A stretch of DNA of 18,610 nt from an uncultured Clostridia bacterium. GTDB taxonomy: Bacteria > Bacillota > Clostridia > Lachnospirales > Lachnospiraceae. Where the stretch lies: positions 1 through 18,610 of the forward strand of contig CAMUFS010000013.1 of NCBI GenBank assembly GCA_947088195.1, given 5' to 3'. Below are positions 1-6,951 of this stretch, one piece after another. Both the position numbers and the translations under genes were made by a program. The notes under the pieces were generated by a model. The model was not told the DNA's origin, ran no database searches, and saw only the letters and a list, made by a program, of their open reading frames with translations. The first letter of the stretch is position 1. Every line of letters starts with the position of its first letter.

Positions 1-2
1 GA

Positions 3-476
3 TGCCGTGATATATATAATTTTGTTCGAGCTTTGACGTGTCCTTATCCTTGTGCATTTACTAAGCTTGGAGAATATACAATTAAGATAATAAGATGTAA
101 ATACATTGAGGTGAAAAGCAGTCTTTTAGATAATTATAGTTGTGGTGAGATTGTTATGGTGCTGGACTTACAGTCTTTTTGGGTAAAATGCTTTGATGGA
201 ATTATAGAAATTCTTGAATATGATAATGATGGAGGGATAGAATTAAAAGAAGGACAGATTTTTGCAAAATGTGATTTTAATCAACAAATGAATATGATTA
301 TTGCAAGGCATAATAGTGAAGTAGGTTTGCCAGTATCATCGATGATATATAAATATCTCAGAAAGAATGGAGAAAGATTAGGTGAAGAAGAGAAGAATAT
401 TCTTGGGAGTTCAGGAAATTGCCGGTATAATGGAAAGATTGAACAATGCTTTTCAGGAAATGGGGATTCAAAGTGA
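3..476 (+). CDS. Sugar N-formyltransferase-like protein, C-terminal part (5' end outside window)
   Basis: The reading frame is open from the window edge (codons from base 3) to the stop at 474-476, so only the C-terminal end of a longer gene is present. The first residues read IYNFVRALTCPYPCAFT. This matches the linker and start of the C-terminal domain of methionyl-tRNA/sugar formyltransferases, usually written IxxxIRAxTxPYPGAFT; here the Gly is replaced by Cys. A beta-rich stretch (GEIVMVLDLQSFWVKCFDG) fits the OB-like C-terminal fold. Sugar N-formyltransferases move formyl from N10-formyl-tetrahydrofolate to an amino sugar nucleotide, which suits the following glycan genes. A TTG at 33 is not the true start. 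The last ~30 codons overlap the next gene in another frame, so the natural C-terminus may have been shorter. The catalytic domain cannot be seen, so the substrate is unknown. Confidence 0.7.
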   Translation, partial: CRDIYNFVRALTCPYPCAFTKLGEYTIKIIRCKYIEVKSSLLDNYSCGEIVMVLDLQSFWVKCFDGIIEILEYDNDGGIELKEGQIFAKCDFNQQMNMIIARHNSEVGLPVSSMIYKYLRKNGERLGEEEKNILGSSGNCRYNGKIEQCFSGNGDSK

Positions 477-1686
477 TTTCTATTGTATGAACAATTATAG
501 ATTTACATCGAAAAAAAACGAAAAAGTAATTTTGAGAAAATATCGAATACATTCTGATAAAAGAATACATGCTACAAAGGAATACGAAAAGAATTGGTGG
601 TATTTCCTGCAAATGTGGGATATATTATATATTTTTTTTTATGTTTTATTTAGATATGATGAATTTGTTTTTGTATTTGGACATGGAATGTTTTTTTATA
701 ATAAGTATTTGAGTAAGATAGAAGAAGTGGAATATTTTATCTTAAAGATGTTTCGTAAAAAAATGATTATGTGGTTATGTGGCTCCGACTCAAGAGCACC
801 TTACTGTGATGTGTATTTACATAGCTGCAATTATCAGACTGAAAAAGTATATAACGCAACGCGAAAAAGAGCAAGAAGAATTAGAATGCTTGAAAAATAT
901 ATGACGCTGATTGATGGAGCAGCATCTTCACATTTTCACAGAAAACCGTATCTTATTTATAGCTGTATGGGTGTGCCTGTAGATGAAAAAGAGAAAGTAA
1001 AATTCGTTAAAAATTACAGCGATAAAGTTACGATTTTACATGCACCATCTGATCAGAAAGGAAAAGGTACAAATATAATTAGAAGTATATTGGATGAAAT
1101 CAAAAAGGAAGGTTATGATTTTGATTATATAGAAGTATCCGGCCTGCCGCACGATATAGTTCTTGAGAAGATAGCTGTATCTGATATTGTAATTGACCAG
1201 CTATATAGTGATATTCCAATGGCAGGGTTTGCAGCGGAGGCGTCAATAAACGGAATACCAGTTATTGTAAGTGGTTATTATGCGGAGGTATATAAAAAGA
1301 CTTTACCTGAGCCTATTGCGCCGACTATATACTGTAAACCTGATGAATTAAAAGAAAAAATAATATATTTGCTGGAACATAAAGAAGAAAGAAGGCGAAT
1401 AGGGAATGAACAAAAGAAATATATTGAAAATTATTGTTTGTCTACAATCGTTGCAGAAAGATTACTAAAAATATTTGACAATTCATATCCTGATGAATGG
1501 ACTATGAATCCTACAGACAACGAATATATTTGGGGATATGGAGTAGATAAAAGATTGGTTGAAGACAGCATTGTGAAATTGATAGATCGATATGGAACTC
1601 AGTCGTTATGCTTAGATGAAAACAGTGCTCTTTATAAAAAGTATATTGAGTTATACAGCAAGGCGAAGCAAAAAGAAAAAATTTAA
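382..1686 (+). CDS. GT-B fold glycosyltransferase (GT1/GT4-like)
   Basis: This is a 434-aa cytoplasmic or membrane-associated glycosyltransferase. It begins with a Rossmann strand and loop (IFLGVQEIAGIMERLNNAF) typical of the acceptor domain of GT-B enzymes. From about residue 218 the donor domain appears (ILHAPSDQKGKGTN). Around residues 270-300 is a sugar-nucleotide-binding region of the SDIVIDQL...GFAAEASINGIPVIVSG type, with the glutamate seen in GT4-like enzymes. The last ~65 residues after the GT core are a charged tail of unknown role. I chose the GTG start at 382 because GGAGA lies about 8 nt upstream and the first Rossmann strand starts right after it; this gives a 95-nt overlap with the upstream gene. 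Donor and acceptor sugars cannot be told from sequence. Confidence 0.8.
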   Translation: MKKRRIFLGVQEIAGIMERLNNAFQEMGIQSDFYCMNNYRFTSKKNEKVILRKYRIHSDKRIHATKEYEKNWWYFLQMWDILYIFFYVLFRYDEFVFVFGHGMFFYNKYLSKIEEVEYFILKMFRKKMIMWLCGSDSRAPYCDVYLHSCNYQTEKVYNATRKRARRIRMLEKYMTLIDGAASSHFHRKPYLIYSCMGVPVDEKEKVKFVKNYSDKVTILHAPSDQKGKGTNIIRSILDEIKKEGYDFDYIEVSGLPHDIVLEKIAVSDIVIDQLYSDIPMAGFAAEASINGIPVIVSGYYAEVYKKTLPEPIAPTIYCKPDELKEKIIYLLEHKEERRRIGNEQKKYIENYCLSTIVAERLLKIFDNSYPDEWTMNPTDNEYIWGYGVDKRLVEDSIVKLIDRYGTQSLCLDENSALYKKYIELYSKAKQKEKI

Positions 1687-1701
1687 AAAGAGGAAATATG
1701 A

Positions 1702-2124
1702 TTGAATAGGGTATTAGTTTTTAAGACGTCTACAGACATAACAATAAAGAAATTATTTGAGGAATTAAAAAAAGAAGAAATAGATTGTCTGATTCAAAGC
1801 AGTCAGGTTGATATATATAAATCAGGTTATCCATCTATCCATTTTATTGATATATGTCAGGACAGCTTTTATGATGTGCCGGAACGTGTTGTTCACAGGA
1901 TATATTCAAAAGCCTATGATCAGGTGTATGTAACCTTCTCCGGCACAAAAGGTCATAATTATGGTAATATAATGGAATTGCTTGACAAAATAAATTATAA
2001 AAGAGCGTTCTTTTATAATTGTAACGGAGATAGAGTTGAGATACCCAAAAAGCACGCAGTAAAGGATTTTATTTGCAGGTTATATATAAAACTGGTAGGT
2101 TTTATTTATGAATTGAGAGGATAA
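1702..2124 (+). CDS. Small protein of unknown function in glycan cluster
   Basis: I do not recognise a named family for this 140-aa protein. It starts with TTG at 1702 behind AGAGGAAA (an ATG at 1698 hits a stop after three codons). It lies 15 nt after the glycosyltransferase and 7 nt before the AsnB-like gene, so co-translation is likely. The N-terminus (NRVLVFKTSTD) reads as a beta strand and loop followed by an amphipathic helix and a second strand (DCLIQSSQV), as in half a Rossmann or GT-B domain. A distinctive central stretch is VYVTFSGTKGHNYGN, followed by RAFFYNCNGDRVEIPKK. The C-terminal ~20 residues form a basic, aromatic amphipathic helix that could touch the membrane. There is no signal peptide. 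It could be a degenerate glycosyltransferase half-domain or an accessory subunit; both are guesses. Confidence 0.6.
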   Translation: MNRVLVFKTSTDITIKKLFEELKKEEIDCLIQSSQVDIYKSGYPSIHFIDICQDSFYDVPERVVHRIYSKAYDQVYVTFSGTKGHNYGNIMELLDKINYKRAFFYNCNGDRVEIPKKHAVKDFICRLYIKLVGFIYELRG

Positions 2125-2131
2125 TAACAGC

Positions 2132-4045
2132 ATGTGTGGAATCGCCGGTTATGTTGACAAGTCAAATAGATATAAAACGGACAAAACACTCGTGAAAAAA
2201 ATGACAGATGCTCTGGCTCATCGCGGACCGGATGCCGAGGGACAATGGGCTGATGATTATGTTGCACTAGGGCACAGAAGATTATCGATTATAGACATGG
2301 ATGCAATAAGCAATCAGCCGATGCTCAGCCATGACAAAAGATATGTTTTGACCTTCAATGGCGAAATTTATAATTACATAGAAATAAAGGAGGAGCTGAT
2401 AAAAAAAGGGGCAGTATTCAGAACAAACAGCGATACAGAAGTTATTATAGAAGCTTACAGAACATATGGAACAGATTGCTTTAATCGCTTTAATGGCATG
2501 TGGGCGTTTGTGCTTTATGATATCGAAGAACAGAAAATTGTGATAAGCAGAGACAGATTTGGGATCAAACCGCTTTATACAGTTGATAACGAAAATGTAT
2601 TTGCATTTGCATCTGAGGTGAAAGCTATCATAGAAGCTTTTCCGACAGAAAAGATTTTTAATGAAAACTGGATATATCGATATTTATCAGGGCTGATAAA
2701 CGAAGACACGGATGAGGAATGTGTTTTTTTAAATGCTAAGATTTTTCCGTCAGCACATTATATGATTTATGATATCAGAAATCATACAAAGATATGCAAC
2801 CCATACTGGAAAGTGGATGAGCGGCTGTTTTATGATAAATGGATAAAAGGAAGAGATCCCATAAAAACATTTAAAGAATTGTTTGAAAGTGCAGTGGGAT
2901 TAAGGCTTCGTGCGGATGTAGAAGTGGGGGCATGCCTTTCGGGAGGACTGGATTCCAGCGCCATTGTCGGTTGTGCTTCTAAAAAGTTTGGAAAAAGAAT
3001 GCATACATTTTCGTCTGTCTACATGGACAAAGATTGTAATGAAGAGCCATATATCCGCCGGGTCAATGAAATGTGGAACACAATCCCACATTATGTCAGA
3101 CCGGATGATTATGAAAAAGATTTAGCCATATATATAGAAGAGCTGACGAGACATCATGATCAGCCTGCAAAAAGTGCTTCTTTATACAGTCAGTTTATGG
3201 TTATGAAAAGTGCTCAGAAAAATGTAAAAGTAGTACTTGACGGGCAGGGCGCAGATGAGCTGTTTGCCGGTTATATTCCTTACTATGCCGATTATATTGC
3301 CGATTTAATGGATAAAAATACATTTTGGGCGAGATGCAGAGCGATAAAAATTCTTACGATTGTAAAAAAAGAATGGGCGGATATTATCGATACTGTCAGC
3401 ACGGATACAATAGTCAGGCTAGTAGGTTTAAAAAACAGTTTTCTTTTTCAAAATGAGAATAAAGTAAAGGACTTAAAAATAAAAAGGACAGCACAGTTGT
3501 TTACGACTGATTTTATGGATAAAGTTAATGATAATTATCAGGAAAAAGAAATACAATGTTCTTCAAAATTAAATACCAGATTATGTAATGCTGTCCTGAA
3601 TAAGTCTATTCCTTCTCTGTTACACAATGAAGATGGAAATTCGATGGCTTTTTCGATTGAAGCTAGAGTTCCGTTTTTGGATTATCGGATTGTTGAGTTT
3701 GCGATTGCACTTGACGGGAAATACAAGATTCGAAATCAGTGGACAAAGTGGATTATAAGAAAAGCCTGCAAGGAGTATCTTCCTAAAGAGGTTGCAAAGA
3801 GAAAGAATAAAATGGGATTTCCGGCACCATTTGCAAGATGGCTGAGAGAAGGCAGCAGCCGGGATGAATTGAAAAAAGTGATTTATGCGTTTGGAGATAG
3901 AAATATTGTTCCCAGAGATACGATTCATCAATTCTACATGGCTCATATGGAGGGAAAAGCAGATTATAGCGACAAGCTTTTTCGATTTTATAGTATGGAG
4001 CTTTGGTATCGAATATATAATGAGGAGAAAAAATATGAAGAATAG
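2132..4045 (+). CDS. asnB: Glutamine-dependent amidotransferase, asparagine synthetase B-like
   Basis: A 637-aa protein with the full two-domain AsnB layout. The N-terminal class II glutaminase has the catalytic Cys2 (MCGIAGY), HRGPD at 30-34, Arg50 in HRRLSIID, FNGEIYNY at 75-82 and SDTE at 100-103. The synthetase domain has the ATP-pyrophosphatase loop SGGLDSS at 270-276 and later VVLDGQGADELFAGY. The family releases ammonia from glutamine and transfers it to an adenylated carboxylate: aspartate in housekeeping AsnB, or sugar uronates and other acids in some surface-polysaccharide clusters. Lying inside a glycan operon and overlapping an amidotransferase by 11 nt, this copy is more likely a glycan-modifying enzyme than the housekeeping synthetase; that is inference. 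An AGAGGA site lies about 10 nt before the ATG. Confidence 0.9.
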   Translation: MCGIAGYVDKSNRYKTDKTLVKKMTDALAHRGPDAEGQWADDYVALGHRRLSIIDMDAISNQPMLSHDKRYVLTFNGEIYNYIEIKEELIKKGAVFRTNSDTEVIIEAYRTYGTDCFNRFNGMWAFVLYDIEEQKIVISRDRFGIKPLYTVDNENVFAFASEVKAIIEAFPTEKIFNENWIYRYLSGLINEDTDEECVFLNAKIFPSAHYMIYDIRNHTKICNPYWKVDERLFYDKWIKGRDPIKTFKELFESAVGLRLRADVEVGACLSGGLDSSAIVGCASKKFGKRMHTFSSVYMDKDCNEEPYIRRVNEMWNTIPHYVRPDDYEKDLAIYIEELTRHHDQPAKSASLYSQFMVMKSAQKNVKVVLDGQGADELFAGYIPYYADYIADLMDKNTFWARCRAIKILTIVKKEWADIIDTVSTDTIVRLVGLKNSFLFQNENKVKDLKIKRTAQLFTTDFMDKVNDNYQEKEIQCSSKLNTRLCNAVLNKSIPSLLHNEDGNSMAFSIEARVPFLDYRIVEFAIALDGKYKIRNQWTKWIIRKACKEYLPKEVAKRKNKMGFPAPFARWLREGSSRDELKKVIYAFGDRNIVPRDTIHQFYMAHMEGKADYSDKLFRFYSMELWYRIYNEEKKYEE

Positions 4046-5405
4046 GGTGATTTTATTTGGAACAGGAGCCTATGGAAGACAGGAGTTTTACAATCTGAAG
4101 GCAGAGCATGAAATAGTATACTTTGTGGACAATAATCCTTCTCTCTGGGGGACAACCCTGTTCGATATCCCGATTATTTCTGCGGAACAGCTATTCCAGT
4201 ACAGACAGGATGACACGGACATTGTCATTACTACAGCGGGATATCATGAGGTAGCGAAGCAACTGGAAGAGATGGGAATTACGGATTATCTTATTATGCT
4301 GGATAACCATGTGTATAAAAATCATCTGGTTAAGACAAATAAAAATCGGGTATGCAAAAGATGCATCATGAGTAATGCAGCAGATGAATGGATTCTGTTT
4401 GATGAAAACGAACAGTGTAATTACTGTAACACGGCATTTGAAAATATAGGAAAAAAATATTTTCCCGATAATGAAGGACAAGAAAGATTAAACCTGCTTT
4501 TGCGTCAGGTAAAGGACAGTGGAAAAGGGAAAAAGTACGACTGTATTATGGGAATCTCTGGGGGACTCGATTCTTCCTATCTTGCCTATCTCGGTTATAA
4601 ATGGGGGCTAAGAGTTCTTGCCGTACATATAGATGATGGTTTTGATACACAGATATCGAAAGAAAATATAAAAAAGCTGATTGTGGCTACAGGATTTGAT
4701 TATGAAATTATTAAGCCCGATTCAGTACAATATAATGATCTGATTCTGTCTTATATGAAGGCAGGTGTCCCAAATATAGCGGTTCCACAGGATAATGTTC
4801 TGTTTGCTTTTTTGTATAAAAAAATGAAAGAATATAATATTCAATATTTTCTTTCTGGAGGCAATTTTGCCCTTGAATGTATATTGCAGAGAGGGAACAC
4901 GTACAACGCATTTGATGTGACAAATATTATTGATATACATAATAAGTTTGGAAAAGAGCCGATTGATAAATTAGAATTGTTGTCAAACAGACAGATGAAA
5001 AAGGATGAAAAAGATTTTAGAATAAAATCACCCAGACCATTAAATTATATTGATTACAACAGAGAACGGGCATTCGGGGAATTAAATGAATTTTGTGGTT
5101 TTGAATATTATGGACGTAAACATCTTGAAAATATCTTGACAGCGTTTATTCAGCTATATTGGTTTCCAAAAAAATTTGGTGTCGATAAAAGAAGATCTCA
5201 TTTATCTAGTATGATAGTGAGTGGTCAGATGACCCGCGAGAAAGCGATAAGTGAAATGGAAGAGCCGATATATGACAACGAGATGATGGAAAGCTATATA
5301 GCCACTATCAAGAAAAATCTAAAAATATCAGACAAAGAATTTGATGCGATCATGTCTATGCCTGCTAATCAGCACGAGAATTATAAGACAGAAAGCAGCT
5401 ATTGA
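4035..5405 (+). CDS. N-acetyl sugar amidotransferase (WbpG/WbuX family) with extra N-terminal Rossmann-like domain
   Basis: The ATG at 4035 lies inside the end of asnB, with GAGGAG just upstream, giving 456 aa; the frame is open further upstream but that part overlaps asnB. Residues 1-90 form a Rossmann-like module: VILFGTGAYG at 5-14, an acidic VDNN end of strand two, IPIIS, then DIVITTAGY. Residues 105-140 carry a four-cysteine, probably zinc-binding motif (CKRC at 107-110, CNYC at 128-131). Residues 168-180 hold the ATP-pyrophosphatase loop GISGGLDSS. The cysteine/PP-loop part is the signature of WbpG-like enzymes, which turn an N-acetyl group on a UDP-sugar into an acetamidino group using ammonia, in known systems supplied by HisH/HisF-like partners. 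None of these partners is in view. The N-terminal module is not part of classical WbpG and resembles that of the next two genes. Confidence 0.87.
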   Translation: MKNRVILFGTGAYGRQEFYNLKAEHEIVYFVDNNPSLWGTTLFDIPIISAEQLFQYRQDDTDIVITTAGYHEVAKQLEEMGITDYLIMLDNHVYKNHLVKTNKNRVCKRCIMSNAADEWILFDENEQCNYCNTAFENIGKKYFPDNEGQERLNLLLRQVKDSGKGKKYDCIMGISGGLDSSYLAYLGYKWGLRVLAVHIDDGFDTQISKENIKKLIVATGFDYEIIKPDSVQYNDLILSYMKAGVPNIAVPQDNVLFAFLYKKMKEYNIQYFLSGGNFALECILQRGNTYNAFDVTNIIDIHNKFGKEPIDKLELLSNRQMKKDEKDFRIKSPRPLNYIDYNRERAFGELNEFCGFEYYGRKHLENILTAFIQLYWFPKKFGVDKRRSHLSSMIVSGQMTREKAISEMEEPIYDNEMMESYIATIKKNLKISDKEFDAIMSMPANQHENYKTESSY

Positions 5406-5413
5406 GAGAAATA

Positions 5414-5509
5414 ATGATAAAGGGCTGTATTTTTAAATGTGATTTTTCAAAAGGTGTGAAGTTTGGAAATAAATTTCCAAATTCTTTATTGGTGCAGTGT
5501 CACGGGTAA
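5414..5509 (+). CDS. Possible 31-codon small ORF in intergenic gap
   Basis: An ATG at 5414 opens a 31-codon frame ending at TAA 5507-5509, in the 130-nt gap between the amidotransferase and the next glycosyltransferase. It starts MIKGCIFKCDF and ends with SLLVQCHG. A weak GAGAGAA lies close before the ATG. A perfect palindrome sits inside the frame. I recognise no family; it may be a remnant of a longer gene or chance. Support is weak. Confidence 0.2.
   Translation: MIKGCIFKCDFSKGVKFGNKFPNSLLVQCHG
5462..5481. repeat. Perfect 9-2-9 palindrome
   Basis: TTTGGAAAT, a 2-nt AA spacer, then ATTTCCAAA form a perfect inverted repeat in the only sizeable gap (130 nt) of the glycan operon, 54 nt before the next start codon. 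The tiny spacer and AT-rich arms suit a dimeric regulator site better than an RNA terminator, and no T tract follows directly. The binding protein is unknown. Confidence 0.5.
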
Positions 5510-5535
5510 ACTCATGACATGCAGGGGTAATATAT

Positions 5536-6948
5536 ATGAAAAAATGTATTATATTTGGCTGCGGCAATATAGGAAAAGCAGCCTGTGAAAAATTAAAAGC
5601 ATATTATGAGATTGTTGCATGGTCTGACAATAGGAACGACTTACACGGAAAAGAATTAAATGGCATACCAATAATAAGCCCTTCAGAGATTCCAGAGTAC
5701 GCAAAAATATATGATTTAGATGTATTTGTATCCATGTTTCAGACAAGCGAGGTTGTAAATCAGCTCAGGCAATTAAAGGTATTAAATATCTATATCTGGA
5801 AAGGAGGTTTTTTCTTTTCGGCTAATGGATTGTATCCGCTTGAATTTCCAGCACTGAAATGTCATAAAAAAGGGAATGATAAAGCCCTGCATGTGCTTTT
5901 TGTTTCAGATGCAGCGGGTATCAGAGATCATAAGATGGCATCTATTGTAAAGAAAGCGGGCGGAAAGGTTTATCTTGCTTATATAATTCATTCACCATAT
6001 GGAGTATGGCAGGAATATGCAGATATGTATGAGGAAATATTTGCGGTTATGTCTGTACAGTCTCTTTATGATTTTGTAAAGAACAGTGAGTTTGACATCA
6101 TACATTGTTCCAGTGAACCGGATCATGTGACGCCGGTGCTTATGCATTCCGGCAAAATAGTGATCCATGATTGCCATGATTTGCGTAGCTCCAATGAGTT
6201 GCTGTCGCCTGACAGATTGGCGATAGAATATCTAGCACATACGGGTGCAGCCGGAGTGATATATCCAACCTGCGGACTAAGAGATGAGGCTGTAAGAAAA
6301 TTTGGGCTGTCAAAAGAGCGGACATTGGTAGTTGAAAATTATCCGTTTAAGGATTTGCTTCAAAAGAAGAAAAAAGAAAAACTCAGTGCAACAGATGGTG
6401 AAATTCACTGTGTATATGAAGGTGGAATAACACATGGAGACAAGGGATGCCGCCGATATTTTGAAAAGATATGGTTAAAACTGGTAGAAGCAGGCTTGCA
6501 TGTACATTATTATTCACAATCAGAAGAAAAATATTGTAGATTTTTGGAGACATTACACCCACATCTTCATTATGAGGGAAATATTTCATCGTATGGTTTA
6601 TCCTTCGAATTAACGCAGTATGATGTGGGATTATGTATTTATAATAGCACTCCGAGGAATCAATTATATATAGAGCACGCATCGCCAAATAAATTTTATG
6701 AATATGTGAATGCTGGCATTCCTGTGGCCGTAGATGGAGTGAGAAGCCTTAGTTTAATTGCTGAGAAAAATAATTTGGGCAGGCATATTGATCTGGAGGG
6801 AGACATTATGATGCAGATGAAAGAGATTGCCCGGATAAAAATACCTTTAGGAATATTAGAAGAAAAGGGATTCACATTCGACAGTAAGACATCAGAGTTG
6901 ATAAAATTCTATAAAACAGTCAGTACATATACGCAAAAGGGAGTTTGA
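5536..6948 (+). CDS. Glycosyltransferase with N-terminal Rossmann-like module (paralogue 1)
   Basis: A 470-aa protein starting at an ATG preceded by AGGGG at 8-nt spacing. Residues 1-90 are a Rossmann-like module (IIFGCGNIGK, WSDNRNDLHGK, GIPIISPSEI). From about residue 117 a GT-B glycosyltransferase begins: HVLFVSDAAGIRDHK, FDIIHCSSEPDHVTPV, VIHDCHDLRSS. The C-terminal donor-sugar domain has EIHCVYEGG, then HYEGNISS and ASPNKFYEYVNAGIPVA, the acidic segment expected for GT4-type donor binding. It resembles the following gene from end to end, indicating tandem duplication. The N-terminal module also resembles that of the upstream amidotransferase. Likely role: cytoplasmic transfer of a sugar during assembly of the surface glycan; specificity unknown. 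Confidence 0.8.
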   Translation: MKKCIIFGCGNIGKAACEKLKAYYEIVAWSDNRNDLHGKELNGIPIISPSEIPEYAKIYDLDVFVSMFQTSEVVNQLRQLKVLNIYIWKGGFFFSANGLYPLEFPALKCHKKGNDKALHVLFVSDAAGIRDHKMASIVKKAGGKVYLAYIIHSPYGVWQEYADMYEEIFAVMSVQSLYDFVKNSEFDIIHCSSEPDHVTPVLMHSGKIVIHDCHDLRSSNELLSPDRLAIEYLAHTGAAGVIYPTCGLRDEAVRKFGLSKERTLVVENYPFKDLLQKKKKEKLSATDGEIHCVYEGGITHGDKGCRRYFEKIWLKLVEAGLHVHYYSQSEEKYCRFLETLHPHLHYEGNISSYGLSFELTQYDVGLCIYNSTPRNQLYIEHASPNKFYEYVNAGIPVAVDGVRSLSLIAEKNNLGRHIDLEGDIMMQMKEIARIKIPLGILEEKGFTFDSKTSELIKFYKTVSTYTQKGV

Positions 6949-6951
6949 TCT

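Noticed and set aside
2132..4045. AsnB as the housekeeping asparagine synthetase
   Set aside because: Not excluded by motifs, but its position within the glycan operon and the 11-nt overlap with a sugar amidotransferase make a glycan role more likely.
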